Positions 27,816-36,132 of a DNA stretch of 64,000 bases are shown in pieces (position 1 is the stretch's first letter; every line of letters begins with the position of its first letter). The notes below the pieces were generated by a model. That model was not told the origin of the DNA. It was given only the letters and a program-made list of their open reading frames with translations, and did no database searches. The translations under genes were made by a program, and so were the position numbers. The stretch is from a bacterium (GTDB lineage: Bacteria; Cyanobacteriota; Vampirovibrionia; Gastranaerophilales; UBA9971): the NCBI GenBank assembly GCA_037147175.1, contig JBAWVS010000004.1, positions 25,934 to 89,933 of the forward strand, written 5' to 3'.

Positions 27816-29093
27816 TTATTCCGATTCATTAAGGAATTCCCACTCTCTGGAGATGAATTTCCCGTTTTTTGATATCTGAATCCCTTTAATAAAAACATTA
27901 TCAGGCTTCTCTTTATTCAAAATATCCTGATAATTCTCATCATCTGCCAGATTAAAAACTAAAAAATCAGCGTCTTTGCTTTTTTGAAGAGAACCTGTTT
28001 TGTCGTCAATTTTTAATATACGCGCTGAATTCATTGTTAACATATCGATAATTTTGTGAAACTCGAGCGTTGTGTGCGCTTTAGCATACTTCGCCTCATT
28101 TAAAATACTTAAATCATAATTACTGAACCTGCTGTCCGTTCCTATACCTGTATTTTCAAGAATATTTTGAGGCAAATTGTTTAAATTCAAAGTTTTTTTA
28201 TGAAGCAGAATATTACTTCTCGGACAGTGTGCAATTTTTACCCCGTAATTAACAAGTTTTTCCAGAGATTTTTCGTCCAATTCCACACAATGAGCGGCTG
28301 TTAAATTTTCCTTAAATACCTCTAAAACTCCAAGATTTTCCAGATATTCAACAGGCGTTAAGTTGGGCTCATAAGGCTTCATGTTATTCCAATTAATCAG
28401 TTTATGTATTTTATCTATGCCTGATGGCATATTATTCAGCCAGTTAGTTTCATCATGTGATTCTGCAAGATGTGTATGAACCAAAACATTTTCCACTGCT
28501 GAAAATTTAGCTATTTCTTCCCATAAAAGCCTGTGGACATTATAAATAGAATGTGGTGAAATTCCGATAGTAACATTTATTGAGGTTTTTTCTTTAATTT
28601 GTTTTTTGAGTTTTTCAATTTCTTTTTTACTGTTTTCCTCAGTATTTGAAAAAGTTTCCAGAAACACAAAGCTTTTCAAGTCAATATTATTCAGGATATC
28701 TATAAAATATTCTTCCTGTGAAAGCTGGGCTATACAGGTACATCCCGACAAAACAGCTTCTCTTAAGCCATTTTTAAATGATTTTATTTTTCTTGATTCT
28801 GACCAGAAATAATATTGTTTCATCAAACTTATTATCCAGTCCGCAAAATTAATATTTTCAGACTCTTGTCCCTGTTTAAATATCGGTTTTAAGTCTGTAT
28901 ATTGCAAATGAGTATGCAAATTTATAAAGCCTGAAGTTATTACAGCGTTACCAAAGTCAATAATTTCTGAAGTTTCAGGAAGTTCATTGTTTTTAATTAT
29001 GTCAAAAACTTTCCCATCTTTAACGGCAAGAATACTATCCTCGCAAACGGTTTCCCCTGAAGAGATTATATATTTTGATTTGTAAAATTTCAC
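27816..29093 (-). CDS. Amidohydrolase-family deaminase, substrate unknown
   Basis: 425 residues. A TIM-barrel metal-dependent hydrolase of the TrzN/MtaD/aminofutalosine-deaminase type. Metal and substrate motifs are NLHTHLQYTDLKP (HxH), VHTHLAESHDE, AAHCVELDE, AHCPRSN and GIGTDSRFSN. The substrate is probably an amino-purine or related nucleoside, but sequence alone does not decide between 5'-methylthioadenosine, S-adenosylhomocysteine, cytosine or aminofutalosine. It follows comEB (a deaminase-type gene) by 38 bases on the same strand. The GTG start at 29093 has only a weak site. Confidence 0.8.
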   Translation of the reverse strand: MKFYKSKYIISSGETVCEDSILAVKDGKVFDIIKNNELPETSEIIDFGNAVITSGFINLHTHLQYTDLKPIFKQGQESENINFADWIISLMKQYYFWSESRKIKSFKNGLREAVLSGCTCIAQLSQEEYFIDILNNIDLKSFVFLETFSNTEENSKKEIEKLKKQIKEKTSINVTIGISPHSIYNVHRLLWEEIAKFSAVENVLVHTHLAESHDETNWLNNMPSGIDKIHKLINWNNMKPYEPNLTPVEYLENLGVLEVFKENLTAAHCVELDEKSLEKLVNYGVKIAHCPRSNILLHKKTLNLNNLPQNILENTGIGTDSRFSNYDLSILNEAKYAKAHTTLEFHKIIDMLTMNSARILKIDDKTGSLQKSKDADFLVFNLADDENYQDILNKEKPDNVFIKGIQISKNGKFISREWEFLNESE

Positions 29094-29131
29094 AATTTCA
29101 GGCTTTCTTTATCATTGCAAAAAGGCAAAGA

Positions 29132-29593
29132 TTAAATAGTTGTTATTTTTTGACTGTTGTTCAAATCATATCGCAGGTCTTCAACTTTAAAATGAACAAT
29201 TTTTGAGCTTTCATTTTTTTGGATATAAATATCGTTCAATCCTGCCTGAACTATAAATCTTTTGCAGAGAATACAAATCTGGTCATGCCCGTAAATATAA
29301 ATTGTTCCATCCTGGCATGTTTTTTCTCCCGCCTGAATAATAGCATTTTGCTCGGCATGAATTGACTGGCATGTCTCATATCTGGTTCCGGAGGGAATGT
29401 TATTTTCTACACGATAGCATAATCCCTTTTCGAGGCAAGAAATTACTTTGCTTGGCGTACCATTATAGCCCGTGGATTTAATTTTATTATTTGTATCAAC
29501 AATAACTGCACCGACTTGCGCTCTTATGCAACTTGAACGAGTTGATGCCTGTCTGGCAAAACCCATAAAATATTCTGTAAAACTTGGACGCAT
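29132..29593 (-). CDS. dCMP deaminase-family protein (ComEB-like)
   Basis: 153 residues. Cytidine/deoxycytidylate deaminase fold with zinc motif SIHAEQNAI (His and catalytic Glu) and the CxxC pair in ICILCKRF. The N-terminal ASTRSSCIRAQVGAVIV and GYNGTPSKV match dCMP deaminases, which make dUMP for dTMP synthesis. In competence operons a homologue is called ComEB. GGAGG lies about 11 bases before the ATG. The amidohydrolase follows, so the pair may share a transcript. Confidence 0.9.
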   Translation of the reverse strand: MRPSFTEYFMGFARQASTRSSCIRAQVGAVIVDTNNKIKSTGYNGTPSKVISCLEKGLCYRVENNIPSGTRYETCQSIHAEQNAIIQAGEKTCQDGTIYIYGHDQICILCKRFIVQAGLNDIYIQKNESSKIVHFKVEDLRYDLNNSQKITTI

Positions 29594-29658
29594 TTAATTT
29601 ATACCTCCCATATACCTGTTTTGATTTTCTATAACAGTATAACATTTGAAACTATAAA

Positions 29659-30423
29659 TTAAAAATTATTGCTCGCAGCAATAGCTCTTTGCATTGAGCA
29701 GAAAACTTTTTGTCTTGCTTTCTCATCAAATTTTATTGTTACATAACAGAAATTAAAAGAATTAATACTACAGCCATTTTCTACAGTAAGAAGAAAACTT
29801 CCCAGAGGAGTTCCTTCGACACCTCTCGTAATTGCACCGTCAATTCTTGTTTTGTCTATATCAGGATCGACAAAACCGGATACAAATCCTCCTAATGCTG
29901 ATGCTCCTATACTTACGGCTGCTATAACTCCGTTACTTAAGGGTGATGCTGCTCCCAACGAAATAGAAGTTGCCAGACCTCCAACAAAAACCGGCGCTCT
30001 TTGCAAAACTCGTCTTACAATATTTTTATAATTAGGATCGACTATTCTGAGTTTTATAGGTTCTTTTTCTAAACATATATTACAGCCTGAACTCATTTTT
30101 ATATTTGTAATTAAAAAATCAATATACGCATCAGATCTTAAGAAAAAACTGTTTTTGACCTTGACAACTTTTCCCTCGATTATACTATCGCATGGAATTA
30201 TAGTTCTATTGCCGCAATTTATATCCTCGAGAACCTTTAGTTCTATTTTATCGCAGGGTTTAGTTGTTTCGCTGCATAGCTCGGATAATGCTTTTGTCAA
30301 AACCAGATGTTCTTTTTCAAGTCTGCTTTTATAATCCGGTGTTTTTGCAGTTACGCTTTTTGAGAAAATTTGAGTTATAAATAACATTATTAATAAAATT
30401 AATAAAATTTTATTTAATTTCAT
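29659..30423 (-). CDS. Secreted protein of unknown function with Gly-rich hydrophobic region
   Basis: 254 residues. A clear signal peptide (about 1-27: basic start, hydrophobic core, cleavage near VTAKTP) is followed by a Cys-containing segment (CSETTKPCDK, NCGNRT, CDSIIEGK, GCNICLE). A glycine/alanine-rich hydrophobic stretch, about 165-210 (VFVGGLATSISLGAASPL and SIGASALGGFVSGFVD), resembles a glycine-zipper that could insert in a membrane. No known family is recognised. It is likely exported and may be outer-membrane associated. Confidence 0.75.
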   Translation of the reverse strand: MKLNKILLILLIMLFITQIFSKSVTAKTPDYKSRLEKEHLVLTKALSELCSETTKPCDKIELKVLEDINCGNRTIIPCDSIIEGKVVKVKNSFFLRSDAYIDFLITNIKMSSGCNICLEKEPIKLRIVDPNYKNIVRRVLQRAPVFVGGLATSISLGAASPLSNGVIAAVSIGASALGGFVSGFVDPDIDKTRIDGAITRGVEGTPLGSFLLTVENGCSINSFNFCYVTIKFDEKARQKVFCSMQRAIAASNNF

Positions 30424-30541
30424 GTTTCAAAATACCTCTTATTTTATTAAAAGTATTTTGACAAGAAAGCTCTTAAATTTATTTAACTATTTAGTTATCT
30501 ATAAGGGCTATTTATTATTTTTTCAAGACTAAAATGAGCTA

Positions 30542-30574
30542 AAAAAGACCTCCTTTTTTTAAGGAAGTCTTTTT
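30542..30574 (-). terminator. Intrinsic terminator for the NarL-type regulator gene
   Basis: The stem AAAAAGACCTCCTT (30542-30555) pairs with AAGGAAGTCTTTTT (30561-30574) with one mismatch. On the minus strand the stem is followed by a T run, 31 bases after the regulator's stop. Confidence 0.8.
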
Positions 30575-30604
30575 ATTTTAGTTATACTAAAGTCCAGCGA
30601 TATG

Positions 30605-31282
30605 CTAAATAATATTTTCCCTGATAGCTTTTACAGCTGCTTGAACTCTGTCATCCACACAAAGTTTTTGCAAAATGCTGCACACATGGGCTTTTGCGGT
30701 ATGAACACTTACAATAAGGTCTTTTGCAATTTCTGTGTTGCTTTTTCCTTGAACTAAAAGTCTTAGAACTTCCATTTCTCTTTCTGTGAGCTGAGCCCGT
30801 GCATCTGAAATTTCGGAAGGGTTAATAACTTTTGTAGATTGAGGCTTGGGGAAAAGATTTAATGCGACTTTTGCAACTGCAGGATCTAACCATGCTGCTC
30901 CTTGACTGACATTTTTAAGCACATTTACAAGTGTATTTGGTTCTATATCCTTAAGACAATAAGCGTTTGCTCCTGAACCAAGAGAGGCGAGAACTTCTTC
31001 ATCTCTGTCATGTGAAGTAAGAATAACGACTTTTATCTTGTCATCAAAAGCTTTTACCTGCTGTGTTGCTTCAATTCCGTTAATTCCGGGTAACCCCAGA
31101 TCCATAAGAACCACATCCGGCTTTAATTCTTTAATCAAAGCCATTCCTTTTTCTCCGTCTTCAGCTTCTCCTATTACTTGAATTCCTTCAAATTCATTTA
31201 AGGAAGACCTCAAACCCACACGTGTAAGCTTATAATCTTCTACAATTACTATTCTTACAGTTGATGTTTCAATAGACTGCAT
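30605..31282 (-). CDS. NarL/FixJ-family response regulator
   Basis: 225 residues. An N-terminal receiver (about 10-125) has acidic pocket residues in VIVEDYKLTR and the phospho-acceptor Asp in VVLMDLGLPGINGIE. A C-terminal LuxR-type helix-turn-helix (about 160-220) has LTEREMEVLRLLVQGKSNTE and SVHTAKAHVCSILQKL. It is a DNA-binding transcription regulator. No histidine kinase lies next to it, so its sensor is elsewhere. A small inverted repeat at 31409-31423 upstream could be an autoregulatory site. A terminator follows. Confidence 0.93.
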   Translation of the reverse strand: MQSIETSTVRIVIVEDYKLTRVGLRSSLNEFEGIQVIGEAEDGEKGMALIKELKPDVVLMDLGLPGINGIEATQQVKAFDDKIKVVILTSHDRDEEVLASLGSGANAYCLKDIEPNTLVNVLKNVSQGAAWLDPAVAKVALNLFPKPQSTKVINPSEISDARAQLTEREMEVLRLLVQGKSNTEIAKDLIVSVHTAKAHVCSILQKLCVDDRVQAAVKAIRENII

Positions 31283-31408
31283 AAATTTTTCCTTTTCTAA
31301 TACTAGTTAAGCTAACGCCTTTTTACACTTTTAAACAATTATTTGTATTTATATTTCAAGAGCAATACTACCATAAAATACAAATCAGATGAGCGAATTT
31401 ATGAAAAA

Positions 31409-31423
31409 TACCCTAGTCGGGTA
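31409..31423. promoter_or_regulatory. Possible operator, TACCC-N5-GGGTA inverted repeat
   Basis: Perfect 5-bp arms around TAGTC, lying 127 bases before the start of the NarL-type regulator gene and just beyond the end of folC. It recalls the paired TACYYMT half-sites of NarL proteins, but with different spacing. It could equally be a chance palindrome. Confidence 0.35.
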
Positions 31424-31449
31424 GTAGTTGAAATTTAAAAGTATAATTT

Positions 31450-32676
31450 TTACACGTTATATTGAGACAAAAAATCACCTGCGCTATATAGCGATCCTGC
31501 CATTATACCTATATTTTTATTTGTTACCAATCCGGTATAAATATTTATAGCTTCTTTTGTGTTTTTAGTTGTATATATTTTACATGGCATGTTTGTTTTT
31601 ATCAATCTGGTTCTTAAAATTTCTGATGAAACAGCAGCACCCGAGTTTGACTGCGTAAATACTACTGTATCGCCATGCCGGAATAAAATTTCCATCACTT
31701 CTTCATAATTTTTTGTACTTATAGAAGAATAAATCCAGATTCTTTCTTTGTCGGCATAGTATAAATCAAGGCTTTCTCTCAGCAATTTGGCGGCATTCGG
31801 ATTATGCGCCCCGTCAAGTATTAAATTAAACTTTTTTATATATTGAAACCTTGCCACCCATTGAACATTTTCCAACCCATTTTTTACAGCCGAATCAGAA
31901 ATATCAATTCCTTGCGCCTTTAATATTTCAATAGCCTGCACCGCAAGCGAAAGATTTTTTTTCTGCCATAAACCCATTAAATTTGTTTCATAAAGATTGT
32001 TAACCTCTTCTGCCAATATCAAATTGCTATGGGATTGAGCAGCTTTTTCTCTTATAACCTCCAGCCCTTTGTTGTTTTTTAAAGTAATTGCAGGGGCATT
32101 TTGCTTTATAATCCCTGCTTTTTCAAAAGCAATTTTTTCGATAGTATCGCCCAGCCTGTCAACATGATCTAAGTCAATAGTTGTTATGATTGATACTAGA
32201 GGGTTTTTGATAATATTTGTAGCATCAAGTCTTCCGCCCAGACCTGTTTCTATAACCGCAAAGTCAATCTGCTGTTTTTTGAAATAAATAAAAGCTAAAA
32301 CAGTCAGGATTTCAAATTCTGTAACATGAATCTGATTTTCTTCAGATGTTTTGATAATATCAAAAATTAAATCTGCAAAGTCCTCTTTAGATATCTCACT
32401 TCCGCTAATTTTAATCCGTTCCGTATAATCCACAAGATGCGGGCTTGTATAAAGCCCTGTTTTATACCCTGCATGAGTTAAAACAGAAGCAAGCATTGCG
32501 CATGTTGAGCCTTTTCCGTTAGTTCCCGCCACATGAATACATTTTATTTTTTCCTGCGGATTGTTATAAAGCTCAAGTAAGCTCTTAACTCTATCCAGCC
32601 CGAGGTTTATATAAAACTTACCCTGAGAAGTCAGGATATCTATAGCTTTTTCGTATGAAATGATTTTATTCGGCAT
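31450..32676 (-). CDS. folC: Bifunctional folylpolyglutamate/dihydrofolate synthase
   Basis: 408 residues from the ATG at 32676. Mur-ligase fold. The ATP loop is HVAGTNGKGSTCAMLASVL, with GLGGRLDATNII and later DLDHVDRLGDTIEKIAFEK and LDGAHNPNAA motifs typical of FolC. It adds glutamate to folates and, in most bacteria, to dihydropteroate. The open frame extends nine codons upstream to an ATG at 32703, but those residues (MCRLRLKIK) are not conserved-looking and have no ribosome site. Confidence 0.94.
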   Translation of the reverse strand: MPNKIISYEKAIDILTSQGKFYINLGLDRVKSLLELYNNPQEKIKCIHVAGTNGKGSTCAMLASVLTHAGYKTGLYTSPHLVDYTERIKISGSEISKEDFADLIFDIIKTSEENQIHVTEFEILTVLAFIYFKKQQIDFAVIETGLGGRLDATNIIKNPLVSIITTIDLDHVDRLGDTIEKIAFEKAGIIKQNAPAITLKNNKGLEVIREKAAQSHSNLILAEEVNNLYETNLMGLWQKKNLSLAVQAIEILKAQGIDISDSAVKNGLENVQWVARFQYIKKFNLILDGAHNPNAAKLLRESLDLYYADKERIWIYSSISTKNYEEVMEILFRHGDTVVFTQSNSGAAVSSEILRTRLIKTNMPCKIYTTKNTKEAINIYTGLVTNKNIGIMAGSLYSAGDFLSQYNV

Positions 32677-32913
32677 TTTTATTTTAAGTCTCAACCTACA
32701 CATGCAATTTTACTGAGAATCAGAAAAATAAACAGTTAATTAATATTAAGAATAGTTAAGAAGAATTATTTTAAGTGCTGATATTTTATGCCGTATTTTT
32801 TAAAAAACAATGTGGAGAAAAGGTATCAATTTTTTTCTTGTGTGGACTTTAGTTATTAAGAAATCAATAAATATAATTTATAAATTAAGTATAAAGGAAA
32901 GGAAAAGCAAAAA

Positions 32914-33384
32914 ATGATGAACGTAGCATTCAACCCAATTCAACAGAGCAAACAACAGCCAGGGTTTAGCGGAAAACAAGAAATTGTAGAAAATTTCGGA
33001 AAAGCATTAATGCATTCAGTTACGGCTGCAAGTGATATGGTGTGTGCTGAATGTAGACATTATAATAGCGGTCGTATGGAAAGTCATATAAATGCAGCCT
33101 TGTCAGATGGAACGATTTTAAAATTTTTAAAAGACCCCGGAACTTTTTTAGAGAAGCAATTATTATTGCATACTAATGAAGTAGGTTATTTGGGCACCGC
33201 AAAAGGTTCTTTGTCAGAATTAGCCTCGTACTACGGAAGTGGATTTAATGAATTTGCAGATTATTTAACACAAATAGTTAAGAGTTATGTAAATGAACAC
33301 ACCGGATCAGCTTTGTATGGTAAAAAAGGCGCTATTGTTCAAGTTGATGAATTAATACAAAAAATTAAACCTAAAGCACAATAA
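32914..33384 (+). CDS. Small protein with N-terminal short FxG-type motif, unknown function
   Basis: 156 residues, soluble, helical in prediction. It starts MMNVAFNPIQQSKQQPGFSG, i.e. a leader with two aromatic/Gly-type spots (VAFNP and PGFSGK), then a body with a CAECRHYN element. The double ATG has AAAGGAAAGGAAAAG upstream, so translation looks strong. TATAAT at 32872-32877 could be a -10. No homologue recognised. Compare the genes at 22226, 39418 and 47300. Confidence 0.75.
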   Translation: MMNVAFNPIQQSKQQPGFSGKQEIVENFGKALMHSVTAASDMVCAECRHYNSGRMESHINAALSDGTILKFLKDPGTFLEKQLLLHTNEVGYLGTAKGSLSELASYYGSGFNEFADYLTQIVKSYVNEHTGSALYGKKGAIVQVDELIQKIKPKAQ

Positions 33385-33421
33385 TTTATACCAATTCGCG
33401 TCCTTTAGAGTATTTTCTTTT

Positions 33422-33514
33422 TGTCATGCTGAGTGAAACGAAGCATCTGTCCATTTAAGAATCAAGTCTATAAACCTGATTAGACAGATTCTTCGGCTTT
33501 GCCTCAGAATGACA
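33422..33514 (+). repeat. Palindromic repeat family B, copy 1
   Basis: It begins TGTCATGCTGAG and ends CTCAGAATGACA, which are complementary apart from one position, with inner GAAGCATCTGTC and GACAGATTCTTC also paired. It therefore folds into a long imperfect hairpin. The copy at 60873-60969 has the same design. It sits between a plus-strand small gene and the convergent gpsA operon, so it may also end transcription. Confidence 0.85.
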
Positions 33515-33557
33515 TCTTTTTGCTTTCATATTTATAATTCTTTAAGGTCTTGAATTT

Positions 33558-34565
33558 TTACACCAATTTGTAGGTATCTTCCGGTTTTAATTTTCTTGTC
33601 ATGAGCTTGTTAACAACTTCTTCCGGTTTTATATCAGTATAAACAGCCTCATAAATTGCTTCTGAAACAGGAGTTTCTATGTTGAGCTTTTTTGAAAGCT
33701 CAACAACAGCTTTAGAAGTTTTAACGCCTTCTGCCACAGTGCCGACTTCTTTAAGAATAGCATCAAGCTTTTTGCCTTGACCTAAAAGGTATCCTACCCG
33801 ATAATTTCTGCTTAAAGGGCTGCTGCATGTGGCTATTAAATCACCAACGCCGGAAAGTCCGTATAACGTACTTGGATTCGCTCCCAAAGCCACACTTATT
33901 CTTACCATTTCGGACAGCCCTCTTGTTAAAAGAGCTCCTCTGGCGTTATCTCCCAGTCCCATTGCTTCAATAAACCCTGAAGCAATAGCTATAACGTTCT
34001 TTAAACTTCCGCCGAGCTCAACGCCAATAAGGTCGTTATTGCTATAAAGCCTGAATTTATCAAAAACAGTAAATTTTTCCTGAACCAAATTTGCTGTTTC
34101 CATATCTTCACAAGCAACGGAAGCCGCTGTCGGAAGACCTTTCAATACTTCTTTTGCAAGAGTAGGACCGGAAAGTACAACAACTTTATTCTCAGGCAGT
34201 TCTTGAGAAATAACTTCGCTCATCCTGTAAAGACCGGGCAGTTCAAGACCTTTGGAGGCATTCACAACTATTTGATCTTTTGTGATGCCTGCTTCTTTAA
34301 GCTGCTGACAAACAGGTCTTATCCCTGAAGTTGCAACAACCAGAAGTATAATTTTAGCGTCTTTTATCGCTTCTTTGAGATTAGAAGTTATTTGAACTTT
34401 GTTATCAAGCTTTATTTCAAAAGGAAACCTTGTTGATTTTGTTGTAATAAGTTCCTCGGAAAGGTCTTCTTCTCTTGACCAGAGGTAAACTTCTTCAAAA
34501 TTGTCGGTTAAAAGCCTTGTAAGACATAAACCCCAACTACCCGCCCCTAAAACTGTTAATTTCAT
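33558..34565 (-). CDS. gpsA: NAD(P)-dependent glycerol-3-phosphate dehydrogenase
   Basis: 335 residues. Reduces dihydroxyacetone phosphate to sn-glycerol 3-phosphate for phospholipid synthesis. The Rossmann motif is VLGAGSWGLCLTRLL. The catalytic/substrate region is GGSLKNVIAIASGF, followed by GDNARGALLTRGLSEM, and GLSGVGDLIATC is also visible. It is the last gene of the purH-plsY-nitroreductase-gpsA operon (gaps of 15-36 bases). With plsY it supplies the first steps of membrane lipid synthesis. Confidence 0.96.
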   Translation of the reverse strand: MKLTVLGAGSWGLCLTRLLTDNFEEVYLWSREEDLSEELITTKSTRFPFEIKLDNKVQITSNLKEAIKDAKIILLVVATSGIRPVCQQLKEAGITKDQIVVNASKGLELPGLYRMSEVISQELPENKVVVLSGPTLAKEVLKGLPTAASVACEDMETANLVQEKFTVFDKFRLYSNNDLIGVELGGSLKNVIAIASGFIEAMGLGDNARGALLTRGLSEMVRISVALGANPSTLYGLSGVGDLIATCSSPLSRNYRVGYLLGQGKKLDAILKEVGTVAEGVKTSKAVVELSKKLNIETPVSEAIYEAVYTDIKPEEVVNKLMTRKLKPEDTYKLV

Positions 34566-34601
34566 TATTTATTAAAAACCTCCAAATTAATTATATGCTT
34601 T

Positions 34602-35489
34602 TTAATAATACTGTATAGAATTAAATTTTCTTTTTATTCCCCTGTTAAATTTTTGGTCAGGATATCCCAACACAAATGCAGTTACCAGTGTTTCTCCTTT
34701 TAAGATTCCATATTTTTGTTTTAATTTTTCGTCAAAGCCGGGAACTACAGATCCTATTATACAGGTTCCTAACCCGAAAGCTTCTGCTGCTATAGAAGCA
34801 TATGTTGAAGCAATAATTTGATCCTCTTTATCAAGATTCATTTCCGTTCCGTAAAATAATAATACCGCAGGTGCATTATAAAAAAGAATATCTTTTCCTT
34901 TTTTTCTTTCCTCAATAATAGTTTTTAGAAGAGTAATAACAAATTCTTTAAATATTTTGTATTTACTTTTGCCCATAAATGGTCTAAAAAGACCTAAAAC
35001 AAAGGGGTTCATGATTTTCAGAAGCTTATCAAATCTTTTAACCAGCTGATCTGCAAGTTCTTGGACTTTATCAAACCCACTTATAACAAGGATTTTTGTT
35101 TCGGAAGGAGGAATGCTCACAGGTGCTGTAGAAGCTGCTTGTAAAATTTTCTCAATTATTTCCTGTTCAAGTTCTTGTTTCTTAAACTTTCTGATACTTC
35201 TTCTTTTTAGAAACAAAGAATTTACTTCATCAAAACTCGGCAAATCCTGACTTAAATCAAAAACATCACTTTCCGAAATTGATTCCCCTGTGATTTTTAT
35301 ACAGCTGTTAGGACAGACCATCATACAGTTACCGCATTGAATACATCCAAATAAAGACTTTTCATTGGCTTTTATTGAATTATTATCAAGTATAAGATAT
35401 TCACCTGGACAAATATTTGCACATAAAGAGCAATGTACGCATTTTGCTTCATTAATCTCAATATTTACATGTTTTTCCTTGTTAAACAT
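34602..35489 (-). CDS. Ferredoxin-nitroreductase fusion protein
   Basis: 295 residues. The N-terminal 80 hold two 4Fe-4S motifs (CVHCSLCANICPG and CIQCGNCMMVCPN). The rest is an FMN-dependent nitroreductase domain with RRSIRKFKKQELEQEIIEKI, the AAEAFGLGTCIIGS core and GYPD near the end. The cluster domain probably passes electrons to FMN, for reduction of a quinone, nitro compound or similar acceptor; the substrate is unknown. It lies between plsY and gpsA in the same operon, although no biochemical link to phospholipid synthesis is evident. Confidence 0.9.
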   Translation of the reverse strand: MFNKEKHVNIEINEAKCVHCSLCANICPGEYLILDNNSIKANEKSLFGCIQCGNCMMVCPNSCIKITGESISESDVFDLSQDLPSFDEVNSLFLKRRSIRKFKKQELEQEIIEKILQAASTAPVSIPPSETKILVISGFDKVQELADQLVKRFDKLLKIMNPFVLGLFRPFMGKSKYKIFKEFVITLLKTIIEERKKGKDILFYNAPAVLLFYGTEMNLDKEDQIIASTYASIAAEAFGLGTCIIGSVVPGFDEKLKQKYGILKGETLVTAFVLGYPDQKFNRGIKRKFNSIQYY

Positions 35490-35505
35490 CTATATTTTCC
35501 TTTTA

Positions 35506-36117
35506 TCAATTTCTGATTTTGTTTTCGTTTCCTGAAAGAAGCCTTTTTATGTTTTCACGATGAAGATAAACAATGTATAAAGCCCCTAAAAGACAATAAA
35601 TTAGGTAACTTAAAGGCTGTTTAAATACAAACATCCATACAGGAGTAAGGAGAATAACTATTATGGAGCTTATAGAAACAATTTTTGTAAAATAAGTCAG
35701 GACAACCCAGCTCAAAATCGTAATAAGTCCAACAGGAGGGCATAATCCGAGAATTGTTCCAACACCTGAAGCAACTGATTTTCCGCCGGAAAATTTAAGA
35801 AATATTGATTTGCTGTGTCCCATAATAACCGCAACAGCAACCAGAACAGGCAAAATATGGAAACCTGAAAGAATACCCAGCTTTGAATCAATATATTTTG
35901 CTGCCAAAACAGGCAAAAGTCCTTTTAAGGCATCTACAAACATCACAAAAATATAAGCTTTCATTCCAAGAACTCTTTTTACGTTTGTAGCTCCGGTGCT
36001 TCCGCTGCCAATTTCTCTTATATCTATGCCTTTTAAGGCTTTTACAAGAATATAGCCTGTAGGAAAAGAGCCTGTAAGATAGGCAAAAATTATTGTGGTC
36101 AAATATAAAACAATCAT
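35506..36117 (-). CDS. plsY: Glycerol-3-phosphate acyltransferase PlsY
   Basis: 203 residues with about five transmembrane helices. PlsY moves an acyl group from acyl phosphate to glycerol 3-phosphate. Family motifs: GSFPTGYILVK, GSGSTGATNVKR near residue 37, and the later GHSKSIFLKFSGGKSVASG. Start ATG at 36117. It pairs functionally with gpsA downstream, which makes its glycerol-3-phosphate substrate. Confidence 0.94.
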   Translation of the reverse strand: MIVLYLTTIIFAYLTGSFPTGYILVKALKGIDIREIGSGSTGATNVKRVLGMKAYIFVMFVDALKGLLPVLAAKYIDSKLGILSGFHILPVLVAVAVIMGHSKSIFLKFSGGKSVASGVGTILGLCPPVGLITILSWVVLTYFTKIVSISSIIVILLTPVWMFVFKQPLSYLIYCLLGALYIVYLHRENIKRLLSGNENKIRN

Positions 36118-36132
36118 GTTAAGCCTTTCTCT

